This document shows, in pieces, positions 45,760 to 54,469 of a DNA stretch of 64,000 nt (its first letter is position 1; the number at the start of each line of letters is the position of its first letter). The translations under genes were made by a program, and so were the position numbers. Below the pieces are notes generated by a model that saw only the letters and a list, made by a program, of their open reading frames with translations, ran no database searches and was not told the origin of the DNA. Source of the DNA: Rhodococcus coprophilus NBRC 100603 (GTDB taxonomy: Bacteria; Actinomycetota; Actinomycetes; Mycobacteriales; Mycobacteriaceae); the NCBI RefSeq assembly GCF_001895045.1, contig NZ_BDAM01000010.1:62001-126000 (forward strand). Direction: 5' to 3'.

Positions 45760-45860
45760 CGCACCCTCCAGCGCATTCACTCGCCGAGGTGAACGGTTGA
45801 CCTGCGGTAGCCGGACACGAACCAGCCGACACGGCTGCGAGCCGCGCCGGCTCCGGTGCC

Positions 45861-47186
45861 TCATTCCGCACACACCGCCGTGAGGAGCTTCTTCAACGGT
45901 ACTGTGTTGTCCACCAAGATATCTCGAGGCAGCAAGCGGCCACGCGCGAGCGCCGACCGGACCGCCACGAAGTCGGCGGGTGCATTGACACATTCCGCTG
46001 CGACCAGGACATCGTCCTCGAAGTACAGCGCGACACGGCGATGCGGCTTATCCGGATCGGTCCGGACGACCACATCGGTGTTTCCACCGATCAACCCGAC
46101 GATCTGCAGTTTCCACGCGCCCTGATCCGACCAGAACCACGGCACGGGTCGCCCCCGCACATCGCGGCCGAGCAGCGTGGCTGCCACCGCATTCGCCTGC
46201 TCGGTCGCGTTGTCGACGGATTCGAGGCGCACCCGGACGCCGTCACACCCCTCCTGCACGGCGCAGTCCCCGAGTGCGAGGATTCGCGGGTCGGAGCTCC
46301 GGCAGCGGTCGTCCACCACGACGCCGCGCTCGCAGTCGAGGCCGAGGTGCTCGGCCAGTTCCGTTCGAGGGTCCGCCCCGACACCCACGAGCACTGTCGT
46401 CCCGGCGATCTCGCGGCCGTCGGCGAGCCGAACCGCACGGATCCGGTCACCGTCGACGACGATCTCCGTGGGAGTCGTATCCAGCAGCACGTCCACACCC
46501 ATCTTCCGGTGTGCCGCAAGTAGGAACTCGGCCGTCCCCGCCCCGACAGCTCGGCCCATCAACTGGCTGCCCGCCTCTACGACGGTGACCTCGATGCCGA
46601 GACCACGGAGGGTTGCGGCCACCTCGAGGCCGACGAATCCCCCGCCGATCACCACGACCGGTCCGGAACCGACACGCTCCGCCACGCGGTGGGCATGGTC
46701 GAGTGTGCGCAGCACCAGCACGTCTCGGTGATCGCCACCGGGGATCTCCAGACGGCGTGCCCGGGCCCCGGTGGCGAGAACCAACCGATCGAACGTGCGC
46801 GTCCGGTCCGATCCGTCGGAGTGACGCATCTGCACAACCACGCCGTCGTTCTCACGATCGATCCGGCGAACCGTCGTACCGAGAATCAGCTCGATCCCGT
46901 TCCCGCGGTAATGGTCCGCGGTGCGCAGCACCAGCGAGTCGGGTGTCACCTCGCCTTTCAACCAGGCTTTCGACAGCGGCGGCCGCTGGTAGGGCAGGTG
47001 CGCCTCGTCACTGATCAGGGTCAGCGCCCCGGTGTAGCCGCCGAACCTGAGCTGATCGGCCAGGTGAACCGCCCCGTGCGAGGCGCCGACGACCACCACA
47101 CTGTGTGGTGGCCCCTCGGCACCCTGCTCGGAGCGCGCGACAACACCGCTACCCCGCACCGATTCGTGCATGTCATGCCTGCTCAT
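45861..47186 (-). CDS. Ferredoxin reductase (FAD-dependent, P450 partner)
   Basis: A 441-residue rhodocoxin/putidaredoxin reductase-type protein. FAD site VVVVGASHGAVHLADQL, LPYQRPPLSK, NAD site VVVIGGGFVGLEVAATL and the C-terminal GDCAVQE with LESVDNATEQA are classical. It should pass electrons from NADH to the adjacent [2Fe-2S] ferredoxin and on to the P450. ATG at 47186 overlaps ferredoxin by 14 nt; ATG at 47171 is an equal alternative. It ends 101 nt from the convergent gntR. Confidence 0.88.
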   Translation of the reverse strand: MSRHDMHESVRGSGVVARSEQGAEGPPHSVVVVGASHGAVHLADQLRFGGYTGALTLISDEAHLPYQRPPLSKAWLKGEVTPDSLVLRTADHYRGNGIELILGTTVRRIDRENDGVVVQMRHSDGSDRTRTFDRLVLATGARARRLEIPGGDHRDVLVLRTLDHAHRVAERVGSGPVVVIGGGFVGLEVAATLRGLGIEVTVVEAGSQLMGRAVGAGTAEFLLAAHRKMGVDVLLDTTPTEIVVDGDRIRAVRLADGREIAGTTVLVGVGADPRTELAEHLGLDCERGVVVDDRCRSSDPRILALGDCAVQEGCDGVRVRLESVDNATEQANAVAATLLGRDVRGRPVPWFWSDQGAWKLQIVGLIGGNTDVVVRTDPDKPHRRVALYFEDDVLVAAECVNAPADFVAVRSALARGRLLPRDILVDNTVPLKKLLTAVCAE

Positions 47187-47493
47187 CTGGAACCGTCACA
47201 TGCAGGTCGATACCCTCGCAGAGGACCAGTTGGCACGACAGCCGTGACGTGTGTTCGCGCTCGCTCGCGGTGCAGTCGAGCATGTCGTCCTCGTCCTCGG
47301 TGGGCGGATCGAAGTGCCGCTGATCGCTCTCCGCCAGGTAGACATGGCAGGTCGCGCACGACAACGACCCTCCACACTGTCCGACGATCCCCGGTACACC
47401 GTTGCGCACCGCCGTAGACATGACGGAATCACCTGCAGTACCGTCGATTACCCGTTCGCTCCCGTCGGGCTGGGTATAGAAGACCTTCGGCAT
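47173..47493 (-). CDS. [2Fe-2S] ferredoxin (adrenodoxin type)
   Basis: A 106-residue ferredoxin with cluster ligands Cys40, Cys46, Cys49 and Cys87 (QCGGSLSCATC and LSCQ), as in putidaredoxin and adrenodoxin. An acidic stretch (DPPTEDEDDML) offers the usual docking surface for P450. ATG at 47493. It sits between the P450 and its reductase, so the three make a class I electron chain. Confidence 0.92.
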   Translation of the reverse strand: MPKVFYTQPDGSERVIDGTAGDSVMSTAVRNGVPGIVGQCGGSLSCATCHVYLAESDQRHFDPPTEDEDDMLDCTASEREHTSRLSCQLVLCEGIDLHVTVPDEQA

Positions 47494-47502
47494 ATCGACT
47501 CG

Positions 47503-48753
47503 CTACCAGCTCACAGGAAGGTCGACTGTGGGGGTCGTGAGGTTGTCGTAGTCGACGACGGGTTCCCCGACCAGTTTCAGGGTCGGCAGCCGTTTGAACA
47601 GTTCGGCGATCGCAACCTGCATCTCCATCCGCGCCAGCGGAGCACCGAGGCAGTGATGCAGACCGTAGCTCAGTGTCAGGTGCGGGTTCTCCTTGCGACG
47701 CACATCGAACTTCTCTCCGTCGGCGATCGCGATGCCGTCGTGGTTGGTCGACCCTGGATCCACCAGTACTGCCTCACCCTTCGCAATGAGGTGACCGTCG
47801 ATCGAGACATCCTCGGTGGCCACGAACGGAACCAGACCTCCACCGCCGGCAACTGTGTCGTCGATGGCCATGCGGCCGTGACGCAGCACCTCCTCCACAG
47901 CGGTAGGGGCGACACCGTCGACGTCCTCGAGGAAAACCTTCAGCTGATCGGAGTGACGCAGCAACGACAGCACGCCGGCACAGATGAAATTCGCGGTGTT
48001 GTCGAAGCCGGCGACGATCAGGATCATCGCGATAGGCAGGATCTCACCGTCGGTGAGGGAATCGTCCTTGTCCGGAGCGTTGGCGAGGTCACTGAGGAGA
48101 TCCTCGCGAGGATTCTTGCGACGTTCTGCGATGAGATCGTTCAGGTACACGAACAGTTCGGTCATGTTCTGCACGACCTCGTCTTCGGGCATGTTCGCCA
48201 CCGCGAGCGTGGCCGCGCTCCACTTCTGGAACTTCGGGCGGTCCTCGGGCGGCACACCCAGCAGGTTCGACAGCATCTGGATGGGCAACGCGACGGCGTA
48301 GTCGCTCACCAGGTTCGTGGGCGCACCCTTCGCCACCATCTCGTCGATCAGATGATTCGCGAATTCGACTGCCGACTCCCGCATAGCGCGCACGCGCTTC
48401 GGGGAGATGGATTTCTGCACGAGCTTACGGAGCTTGGTGTGATGCGGCGGATCCTCGAACTGGATGGTCGACTTCAGGAAGTCCGGAAACTCCACGAAGT
48501 AGGGCACGGCCCGCTCACCGGTACGGAAGGGCCCCCGGACGAAGCGGGGATCACTGAGCATTTCGCGCGCCGCAGCGTTCCGGTGGATGACCCACACGTC
48601 ACCTCCGATCGGCATGGTCATCTTGGTCATGGGCCGCTCGGCCGCGATGGCCGCATACCGCCGGGCCGCCTCGTTCGGCTCGACCGGGGCAAACGGGTAG
48701 GTAGTGTCCACCGTCTCGTTGGTGGAGTTCGTGGATGTTTCCGTTGAGCTCAC
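47503..48753 (-). CDS. Cytochrome P450
   Basis: A 416-residue soluble bacterial P450. Heme-binding motif LSYGLHHCLGAPLAR holds the cysteine thiolate, and the ExxR region follows AVEEVLRHGR. The I-helix reads VAGFDNTANF: the usual Asp-Thr pair is Asp-Asn followed by Thr, which may alter oxygen activation. GTG at 48753 has AGGAGA upstream. It lies 9 nt before the ferredoxin gene. It is probably a hydroxylase of the cluster's substrate. Confidence 0.92.
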   Translation of the reverse strand: MSSTETSTNSTNETVDTTYPFAPVEPNEAARRYAAIAAERPMTKMTMPIGGDVWVIHRNAAAREMLSDPRFVRGPFRTGERAVPYFVEFPDFLKSTIQFEDPPHHTKLRKLVQKSISPKRVRAMRESAVEFANHLIDEMVAKGAPTNLVSDYAVALPIQMLSNLLGVPPEDRPKFQKWSAATLAVANMPEDEVVQNMTELFVYLNDLIAERRKNPREDLLSDLANAPDKDDSLTDGEILPIAMILIVAGFDNTANFICAGVLSLLRHSDQLKVFLEDVDGVAPTAVEEVLRHGRMAIDDTVAGGGGLVPFVATEDVSIDGHLIAKGEAVLVDPGSTNHDGIAIADGEKFDVRRKENPHLTLSYGLHHCLGAPLARMEMQVAIAELFKRLPTLKLVGEPVVDYDNLTTPTVDLPVSW

Positions 48754-48795
48754 TGTAATTCTCCTGGGGCTGAGGCGGTTTCGTGAGGATCTCGC

Positions 48796-49704
48796 TCAGG
48801 GCGAGACGGGAACCTCGGCCGGCGCGATGACCTGCGGGGTCGCATCGGGACCGATCGCCATGATTTCGCCGAACCGTGCCGCGACGGTTTCCACGGTGAG
48901 CGCCGGATCGTGGATTCCGGCCGTGTTGACGAGGGCGAGCCGATTGACGATGCCGCCGGCGACGTTGAACACTTCGCCGGTGACGGTGCAGCTCGGATGG
49001 ACGAGATACGCCGCGACCGGCGCGACGTGCTCGGGAAGCAGCTGAGTGCGCATGTACTCCATCACTTCCGGGGAGAGCGTGTCCGCCGCGGCCTCGGCCA
49101 TGCGGGTGCCCGCACCGGGCGCGATGGCGTTGACCGTCACCCCTCCTGCCATTCCTTCGACAGCAAGGTTGCGGGTCAGACCGAACAGGGCACCTTTCGA
49201 TCCACCGTAGTGCGACATGTCCGGATTGCCCAGCATCGCTTGGGAAATTGTGTTCACCACGCGACCGGCCGGCGACTTCAGCAGGTGCGGCCACGCTGCG
49301 CGGCACACTCGCAACGCGCCGAAGTAGTGCACGTCGAGGTGGCGCTGGTATTCCTCGTAGGGCACCTGATCGAACGGTGCGGTGCGGACGATGCCCGCAT
49401 TGTTGATCACTGCGTCGAGCTGTCCGAACGCGGAGATCGCGGCCTCGACGAGAGCAACGGCGCCCTCCTCGGTGGTGACGTCGGCCGAACAGGCGACTGC
49501 ACGCCCGCCCGCCGCGGTGATCGCGTCGGCGACCTCGCTGGCGGGGTCGTCACCGTCGATTCCGGAACCGTCGATGGTGGATCCGAGATCGCCGACCACC
49601 ACCGCGGCACCGCGGGACGCGAGCAGCTCGGCGTGTGCTCGCCCGATACCGCGGCCCGCTCCGGTGATGACGACCACGCGGTCGGAGAAATCCAGTGCTG
49701 TCAT
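48796..49704 (-). CDS. SDR family oxidoreductase (HSD17B4-like)
   Basis: A 302-residue SDR with TGAGRGIGRAHAELLASRGA and a GDLGSTIDGSGIDGDDPA insert typical of the peroxisomal multifunctional (17-beta-HSD4) group. Also present are INNAGIVRTAPFD, ISQAMLG and YGGSKGALFG. The catalytic Tyr and Lys are intact. The C-terminal extension of about 60 residues has no hydratase domain. It lies upstream of the P450 on the same strand, and likely oxidises a 3-hydroxyacyl-CoA or hydroxysteroid. Confidence 0.83.
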   Translation of the reverse strand: MTALDFSDRVVVITGAGRGIGRAHAELLASRGAAVVVGDLGSTIDGSGIDGDDPASEVADAITAAGGRAVACSADVTTEEGAVALVEAAISAFGQLDAVINNAGIVRTAPFDQVPYEEYQRHLDVHYFGALRVCRAAWPHLLKSPAGRVVNTISQAMLGNPDMSHYGGSKGALFGLTRNLAVEGMAGGVTVNAIAPGAGTRMAEAAADTLSPEVMEYMRTQLLPEHVAPVAAYLVHPSCTVTGEVFNVAGGIVNRLALVNTAGIHDPALTVETVAARFGEIMAIGPDATPQVIAPAEVPVSP

Positions 49705-49740
49705 GGGAGATGTCCTCGAATGTGAAGTGACGATGCGAAT

Positions 49741-50688
49741 TCAGGGCCGGGTCGCGCCACCGCGATGGGAGACATCGGCAACCCAGAGGCTGCCCAGCGC
49801 CTCTCGGGCGGATTTCTCGAAGTCGAAGACCTCGACACCGACGGTCAGGTAGAGGTTCGAGCGGTCGGGGCCGCCGAGCAGGCACGCGGATGCGACGCCG
49901 TTTTCCAGCGCGAGCGGGATCGCGTCCGTCATGCCGTCCTCGGTGAACCGGGCCACATAGCCGCTTCCGGGCATCGCCGCCCACACGCCCCCGTCCTCGT
50001 CGAGGCCGATGCCGTCGGGAAGGAACGGGCAGGCGGCGAACGGGCGGGGGTTGGACAGCGATCCGTCTGCGGCACGATCGATGACTGTGAGCTTCTGCGC
50101 CATCACCTCGGCGGTGTAGACCTTCGTTCCGTCTGCACTGATCGTGATGCCGTTGGCGCACAACAAGGGTCCGACCTCGTCGGCTGTCGATGCTGTGCCG
50201 TCGGGCTCCACGACGATGATCGGAGACGGGACCGGTTCGTCGCCGGCGAAGAGGTCGAATCCGAGCTGCGTCACATATGCGCGACCATCGGCATCGACCA
50301 CCATGTCGTTGATCGCCGCCTTCGCGAAGGACGAGACGTCGGCGAGGACCTCGAGGTCCTCGGGACCGTTGCCGCCGTGAACGAGGACGAGTTTCTCGTG
50401 CATCGAGGTGACGATGAGCCGACCGTCAGGAAGCCACCCGAAACCGCCGAGGGTGACCGGAACATCGGTATGTGCGCGGCGAGCCGTAGCGTCGACCACG
50501 ACCGTCGCATTGCCGTCGGCATCGAGGGTTTTCAGTGTCGCGGTGTACATGTCGGTGAACCAGAAGGTGCCGTCGTGCCAGCGGGGGCACTCCGGCCACG
50601 AGAAGCCGCTCGCGATCTTTCGGGGTTCGATGATGCGCGCGCCGGCTTCTGCGACTGCGGCGGCGGTGTCGGCAACTACATCGGTCAT
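49741..50688 (-). CDS. SMP-30/gluconolactonase family protein
   Basis: A 315-residue six-bladed beta-propeller of the SMP-30/LRE family. Metal-site features include a glutamate near the start (SWPECPRWHDGTFWFTDMY), the asparagine in LLCANGITISADGTKVY and Asp in LPDGIGLDEDGGVW. These enzymes hydrolyse lactones, which would suit a product of the Baeyer-Villiger enzymes here. ATG at 50688 has AAGG upstream. First gene of the SMP30-SDR-P450-Fd-FdR run. Confidence 0.82.
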   Translation of the reverse strand: MTDVVADTAAAVAEAGARIIEPRKIASGFSWPECPRWHDGTFWFTDMYTATLKTLDADGNATVVVDATARRAHTDVPVTLGGFGWLPDGRLIVTSMHEKLVLVHGGNGPEDLEVLADVSSFAKAAINDMVVDADGRAYVTQLGFDLFAGDEPVPSPIIVVEPDGTASTADEVGPLLCANGITISADGTKVYTAEVMAQKLTVIDRAADGSLSNPRPFAACPFLPDGIGLDEDGGVWAAMPGSGYVARFTEDGMTDAIPLALENGVASACLLGGPDRSNLYLTVGVEVFDFEKSAREALGSLWVADVSHRGGATRP

Positions 50689-50966
50689 GTGGAACCTTCC
50701 AGTGAGGGCGACCGGACACAGGTCACGGTGGGGTTCGCCGGCGTGACGAGTACGGTTTCGGGCGTGAACTGCGTCACAACAGATTTCGTAACGGACGATA
50801 GAGTTCCGAAAAACGCGGCGGATGGGGGCCTCCCGCTGAGCGGACAGTTTCCTTACCCGAGCAGCTCGAGCCACGAGTCGGCAGCGCTCAGGCCACGGAG
50901 CCTTGGCCGCTGCAGGATCGTCCGGCCGATGACGAGCGTCTCGTCCCGGCCACGCGCTTGGGTGCG

Positions 50967-51902
50967 CTACTCGGTCATCCACACCGCAGGGGAGAGCACG
51001 CGGGTCAGAAAGTCCACGATCCGCTCGAAAAGATCCCCGGCCGGGGCCAGCGCCGCAGTCATGGTGGCGAAGCCGTGCATCATGCCCTCGTAGCGTCGCA
51101 GTTCCACCGGGACACCGGCGGCCCGCAGTCGGTACGCGTACTCCTCGGTGCCGTCCCGAGTCGGATCGATTTCGGCGGTGGCGACGAAGGCGCGCGGAAG
51201 GCCGCTCAGGTCGGCAGCCGCGCCGGGATCGACATACGGCGAGTCGCGCGCGGCCCGGTCCGGTACGTACATATCCCAGAACCAGTGACAGTCGTCAGGC
51301 GACAACAACACCGTCTCGTGTTCCGGGTTGGTAATCCGCATCGTCCCGGTTCCGTAGAGGCAAACCTGCGCCGTCGGAAGCGGCAATCCCCGATCCCTCA
51401 GCTGTTGACTGAGGGTGAATACCAAAGTTCCTCCGGCACTTTCACCAGCCAGAGCGACACGGTCGACGTCTGCGGTCCCCAGGTCGCCGGGCCAGGATTT
51501 GATCCACTCCCACACTGATCGACAATCGTCGAGTGCAGCAGGGTACGGGTTCTCTGGCGCCAGCCGGTAATCGACCGACACGAGAACCACCCCTGCCGCG
51601 ATACTGAGTTTGCGCAGATACTCTTCATTCTGGTCCAGGCCGCCGACTGCGAAGCCGCCGCTGTGCATCCACTGCACCACCGGAAGCCCCACGTCACCGG
51701 AGGGCCGGTAGATCCGTACCGGAACTCCACCGGCGGGAGATGGCACGACGACATCTTCTCGGTGGTGGATGGGCGTGGTCGCCGGAATTGCGCCTGCCGC
51801 CAGTAAGGCGCGCAACTCGCCGACCGGTGTCTGATGCATGGGTTTCGCCATCCGGGCGGCCGACGCATCGACAACTCGCTGTGCATCCGGTGACAACGGC
51901 AC
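50967..51902 (-). CDS. Alpha/beta hydrolase, HSL family, with HSGG oxyanion motif
   Basis: A 311-residue HSL-type esterase. The oxyanion motif HGGG reads HSGG (WMHSGGFAVGG); nucleophile elbow ALAGESAGGT, acid in TAEIDPTRDGTEEY and histidine in YEGMMHGFA are intact. GTG at 51902 is chosen for AAGGGAG five bases upstream. It probably hydrolyses an ester or lactone. A 278-nt gap with no gene separates it from SMP-30 downstream. Confidence 0.82.
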   Translation of the reverse strand: MPLSPDAQRVVDASAARMAKPMHQTPVGELRALLAAGAIPATTPIHHREDVVVPSPAGGVPVRIYRPSGDVGLPVVQWMHSGGFAVGGLDQNEEYLRKLSIAAGVVLVSVDYRLAPENPYPAALDDCRSVWEWIKSWPGDLGTADVDRVALAGESAGGTLVFTLSQQLRDRGLPLPTAQVCLYGTGTMRITNPEHETVLLSPDDCHWFWDMYVPDRAARDSPYVDPGAAADLSGLPRAFVATAEIDPTRDGTEEYAYRLRAAGVPVELRRYEGMMHGFATMTAALAPAGDLFERIVDFLTRVLSPAVWMTE

Positions 51903-51912
51903 ACGCACTCCC

Positions 51913-51925
51913 TTCGTACGACGAA
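51913..51925. promoter_or_regulatory. Small palindrome TTCGT-ACG-ACGAA upstream of the HSL esterase
   Basis: A 5-3-5 inverted repeat 11 nt before the esterase start. Its first ten bases recur (opposite strand) in the kstD upstream region at 27107-27116. It may be a regulator site shared by the two promoters. Confidence 0.3.
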
Positions 51926-51954
51926 CAGTCTGTTCCGTTCCGAGCGCGAATCGG

Positions 51955-52440
51955 TCAGTGCTCAGCCGCGGCTGCACGGACGGGGTGATCGGCATAGCGC
52001 ACCGAGTCCTGCGTATCCAGTACGACGTCGACGCGACTGAAAGCCAGACCGGCCGCCGTCGCTCGCACCGCGCCGCGCACCACACCACTCGAAACGTTGT
52101 GGGGTCTGCCGTCGACAATCTTGGTGACGAAAATATAGGACGTGAAGGAGAGCTCTCCATCCTCGCTACCGGTCGGGAAGACGTTGGTCCCATTGTGCCG
52201 CAGCGGGTACGGACTGTTGCTCCGGTGGTTTTCCTTCCACGACATGACGTCGTCCACGCCGTGCAGATCGGCGCGAATGAAGTCCTCGTAATCGGTGGCC
52301 CCGGTGTCGCTCGCACAGCTGAAGGAGATGTCGTCGGTCATCAGCGCCCGCAATGCCGCAGGGTTCCATTCGTCGTAGTGGAACCACCATGCCGCAAGGA
52401 GAGCAGCGAGATCGCCGGGCGTGGGGGCCGAGTCGTTCAT
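51955..52440 (-). CDS. SnoaL-like (NTF2 fold) protein
   Basis: A 161-residue SnoaL/NTF2-type alpha+beta barrel protein. Features are DLAALLAAWWFHYDEWNPAA near the start, then a beta-rich half with RHNGTNVFPTG and FTSYIFVTKI. Such proteins act as isomerases, hydratases or cyclases on small ring compounds, or have no known activity. ATG at 52440 has GCGAGG upstream. A decayed second NTF2-like fragment lies just upstream. Confidence 0.72.
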   Translation of the reverse strand: MNDSAPTPGDLAALLAAWWFHYDEWNPAALRALMTDDISFSCASDTGATDYEDFIRADLHGVDDVMSWKENHRSNSPYPLRHNGTNVFPTGSEDGELSFTSYIFVTKIVDGRPHNVSSGVVRGAVRATAAGLAFSRVDVVLDTQDSVRYADHPVRAAAAEH

Positions 52441-52521
52441 GGAGCCTCGCTTGTCTGCGGTTGTGGACGGCCGGAATCCGGGCAAGTGGGCGGGGCACAC
52501 CCGCACCCGGCTGTCAGAGAA

Positions 52522-52692
52522 TCAGGATCGGTAATCGAAGAAGGCCGGCGTGTGGTCGACGCGCAGACGGGTGAGGTTCCGGTACGCAATCAGCCACACG
52601 CCGTCGACCTTCCGGTACTCCTCGTGGTAGTGACCGTACCCGTGCAGGTGCTCTTCGACCGGGCCGTTGGTCCACCACAACATGTCCTCCAT
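52522..52692 (-). pseudogene. C-terminal remnant of a SnoaL/NTF2-like gene
   Basis: Codons from 52692 to the stop at 52522 read like the last 55 residues of an NTF2-fold protein (HLHGYGHYHEEYRKVDGVWL, followed by IAYRNLTRLRVDH). Upstream in frame the sequence turns Arg-rich and unlike a protein, and there is no room for the missing N-terminal half before the next gene's stop at 52770. It is probably a truncated gene copy. Confidence 0.55.
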
Positions 52693-52769
52693 GGCCCGAT
52701 CCAGCTGCTGCCGGCGACCAGCCCGTCGATGCAGGGCGGCATTTCGACGTCTTCGATGGCTACCGCGAC

Positions 52770-53813
52770 TCAACGCACGTCGAGCGGCGCCTCAACCGGG
52801 TACTGGCTCGGGGCCATCTTGTAGAACTCGGTCAACTGCGCAACGAAGGCGGTGTCGTTCATCGGGTCACCCGGCTCCACCACTTCAGTACCCTGAGACC
52901 ACATGTCGTCGATCAACATCTCGAAGACTTTATCCGGGGTGAGGTCGTCGGTGTGGTCCTGGAAGCGCCGAACCTCGTCGAGATCATCGAACAACAATGC
53001 GGTGTAGTGGACGAGCATGCGGGTGTCCTCGTCACCGAATCTTCTGATCTCTTTGTCTCCATTACGGATCGACCAGTGCCCCCCGGGCATGGAGTGCAAC
53101 TCGGAGGTGATCTCCAGCCCTGGGTAGTCCCGCTGGTCCCTGGAACCGTTGGACTCACGGCGGTGATACATCCGGGAGTTGTCGGTGAGGAACGCGGTAT
53201 TCCAGAACGGTGAGGCAAACCGAGCGGGAGCACGGTCAGGGCCGTCGGGCCAGTAGGTGAAGCCACCGTCGATGTCGGATTTGTTGAAATAGGTGAGGAT
53301 CTGCGCCGACTTGACCTCCCATTCGTCGAACAGCCCACACTTCGACATGATCGCCAGGAGCCAGATCGGTGTGTTGAACAAGCCCATTCCGCGAAACACG
53401 GCGGTGTCGAAGTGTCCTGCATCGAAGCTGTGCGAGGGGCCGCACAGATTGAACAGAAGATCATGTGCCATACCGTACTTCGCGCCGTGAAGCCCCCGGG
53501 CGGTGTCGAGTAGCTTGCGACCGAAATAGATGTCGTGCAGTTCCGGATGGAAGACGACACCCTCGTTGGCAAGGAACCCGCGGAATACCGGCGCGACGAA
53601 GTCGGAAAGCTGCGCGTCGGGCTTGCGGTCTTTGCCGCCCGATATCGCAAGATACTCCTCGGTCGACGAAAAGTGCTGCGCGAGAATCAAACGCCACGGA
53701 CCGTTCTCGCGGACGACCGCGAAGAGCGTCGAAATCTCCTCGGGAGTGTAGAAGTCTTCGATCAGGGACGGCGGCGCAACAGGGACCATCGGATGGCGCT
53801 CGCGGGTCGTCAC
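52770..53813 (-). CDS. Uncharacterised protein, possible Fe(II)/2-oxoglutarate-type oxygenase
   Basis: A 347-residue soluble protein that I cannot assign to a named family. His134-x-Asp136 (AGHFDTAVF) and His217-Arg218 (DNSRMYHRRE) are spaced 83 residues apart, as in the HxD...H iron triad of Fe(II)/2OG dioxygenases, and several arginines follow. This is suggestive only. The N-terminus DFYTPEEISTLF is like a helix in such folds. GTG at 53813 has GAGAGGAG upstream. It lies among steroid-type genes on the minus strand. Confidence 0.6.
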   Translation of the reverse strand: MTTRERHPMVPVAPPSLIEDFYTPEEISTLFAVVRENGPWRLILAQHFSSTEEYLAISGGKDRKPDAQLSDFVAPVFRGFLANEGVVFHPELHDIYFGRKLLDTARGLHGAKYGMAHDLLFNLCGPSHSFDAGHFDTAVFRGMGLFNTPIWLLAIMSKCGLFDEWEVKSAQILTYFNKSDIDGGFTYWPDGPDRAPARFASPFWNTAFLTDNSRMYHRRESNGSRDQRDYPGLEITSELHSMPGGHWSIRNGDKEIRRFGDEDTRMLVHYTALLFDDLDEVRRFQDHTDDLTPDKVFEMLIDDMWSQGTEVVEPGDPMNDTAFVAQLTEFYKMAPSQYPVEAPLDVR

Positions 53814-53921
53814 GGGAGCTCCTCTCTACGTTGGATGTCACAGCAATGACGGTGATCCGCGCACGGTATGTCCGGAACAGCGGCCGATCCAGGTCGGGTT
53901 CCACCAGTCGGGAGATTGCCC

Positions 53922-53962
53922 GGGAACCACAATCACGGTCGGCCGGCGTGATCGTGGTGCCC
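53922..53962. repeat. Large imperfect hairpin
   Basis: ACCACAATCACG pairs with CGTGATCGTGGT (one mismatch) around a 9-nt GC-rich loop, extended by GGG/CCC. It lies in the 209-nt gap between two minus-strand genes and could be a terminator for the Ddn-type gene or an operator of the gene downstream. Confidence 0.5.
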
Positions 53963-54022
53963 TGGTTCGGAACTACACCCTCCCGCTCACAACGCAGTTC
54001 GAGATCGCTCCGGGCTCATTGC

Positions 54023-54469
54023 CTAGCCAGGAAGGTCGGACCGTTCGAGTACGAAGACCGGGATTGTGCGAGCGGTCTTCTCCTGATATTCGTCGTACGG
54101 CGGGTACGCGGCGACAGCACGCTTCCACCAGAGGGCGCGTTCCTCTCCTGTGACCTCGCGGGCAAGGTAGTCGCCGACCGACTCCTTGTCTCGCAGCTCG
54201 ACATGCGAGTTCGCCTTCAGATTGAAATACCACACGGGATGTTTCGGCAGGCCGCCCTGAGAGGCAACCACGGCGTACACGCCATCGTGCTCGACTCGCA
54301 TGAGCGGTGTCTTCCGGAGCTTTCCCGATTTCCTGCCCACCGAGGTCAGGATCACCACAGGCATACCCTGTAATTCGTACGCCTCGGCCCCACTGCCTGC
54401 TTCGTACGCAGCCACTTGTCCACTGACCCAGTCGCTCGGACTCGGTTCGTACTCGCCGCTCAGCGGCAT
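54023..54469 (-). CDS. F420-dependent nitroreductase family (Ddn-like) protein
   Basis: A 148-residue split-barrel protein of the deazaflavin (F420)-dependent nitroreductase family: [20 protein letters not shown], then [20 protein letters not shown] and the C-terminal [15 protein letters not shown]. These actinobacterial proteins use F420H2 to reduce quinones or nitro compounds. ATG at 54469 has GAGGAGG upstream. It is divergent from a plus-strand SnoaL gene. Confidence 0.9.
   Translation of the reverse strand: MPLSGEYEPSPSDWVSGQVAAYEAGSGAEAYELQGMPVVILTSVGRKSGKLRKTPLMRVEHDGVYAVVASQGGLPKHPVWYFNLKANSHVELRDKESVGDYLAREVTGEERALWWKRAVAAYPPYDEYQEKTARTIPVFVLERSDLPG

Noticed and set aside
45760-45860. 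Terminator between gntR and the ferredoxin reductase
   Set aside because: Only a 5-bp GAGCC/GGCTC stem was seen, too weak to report as a feature.
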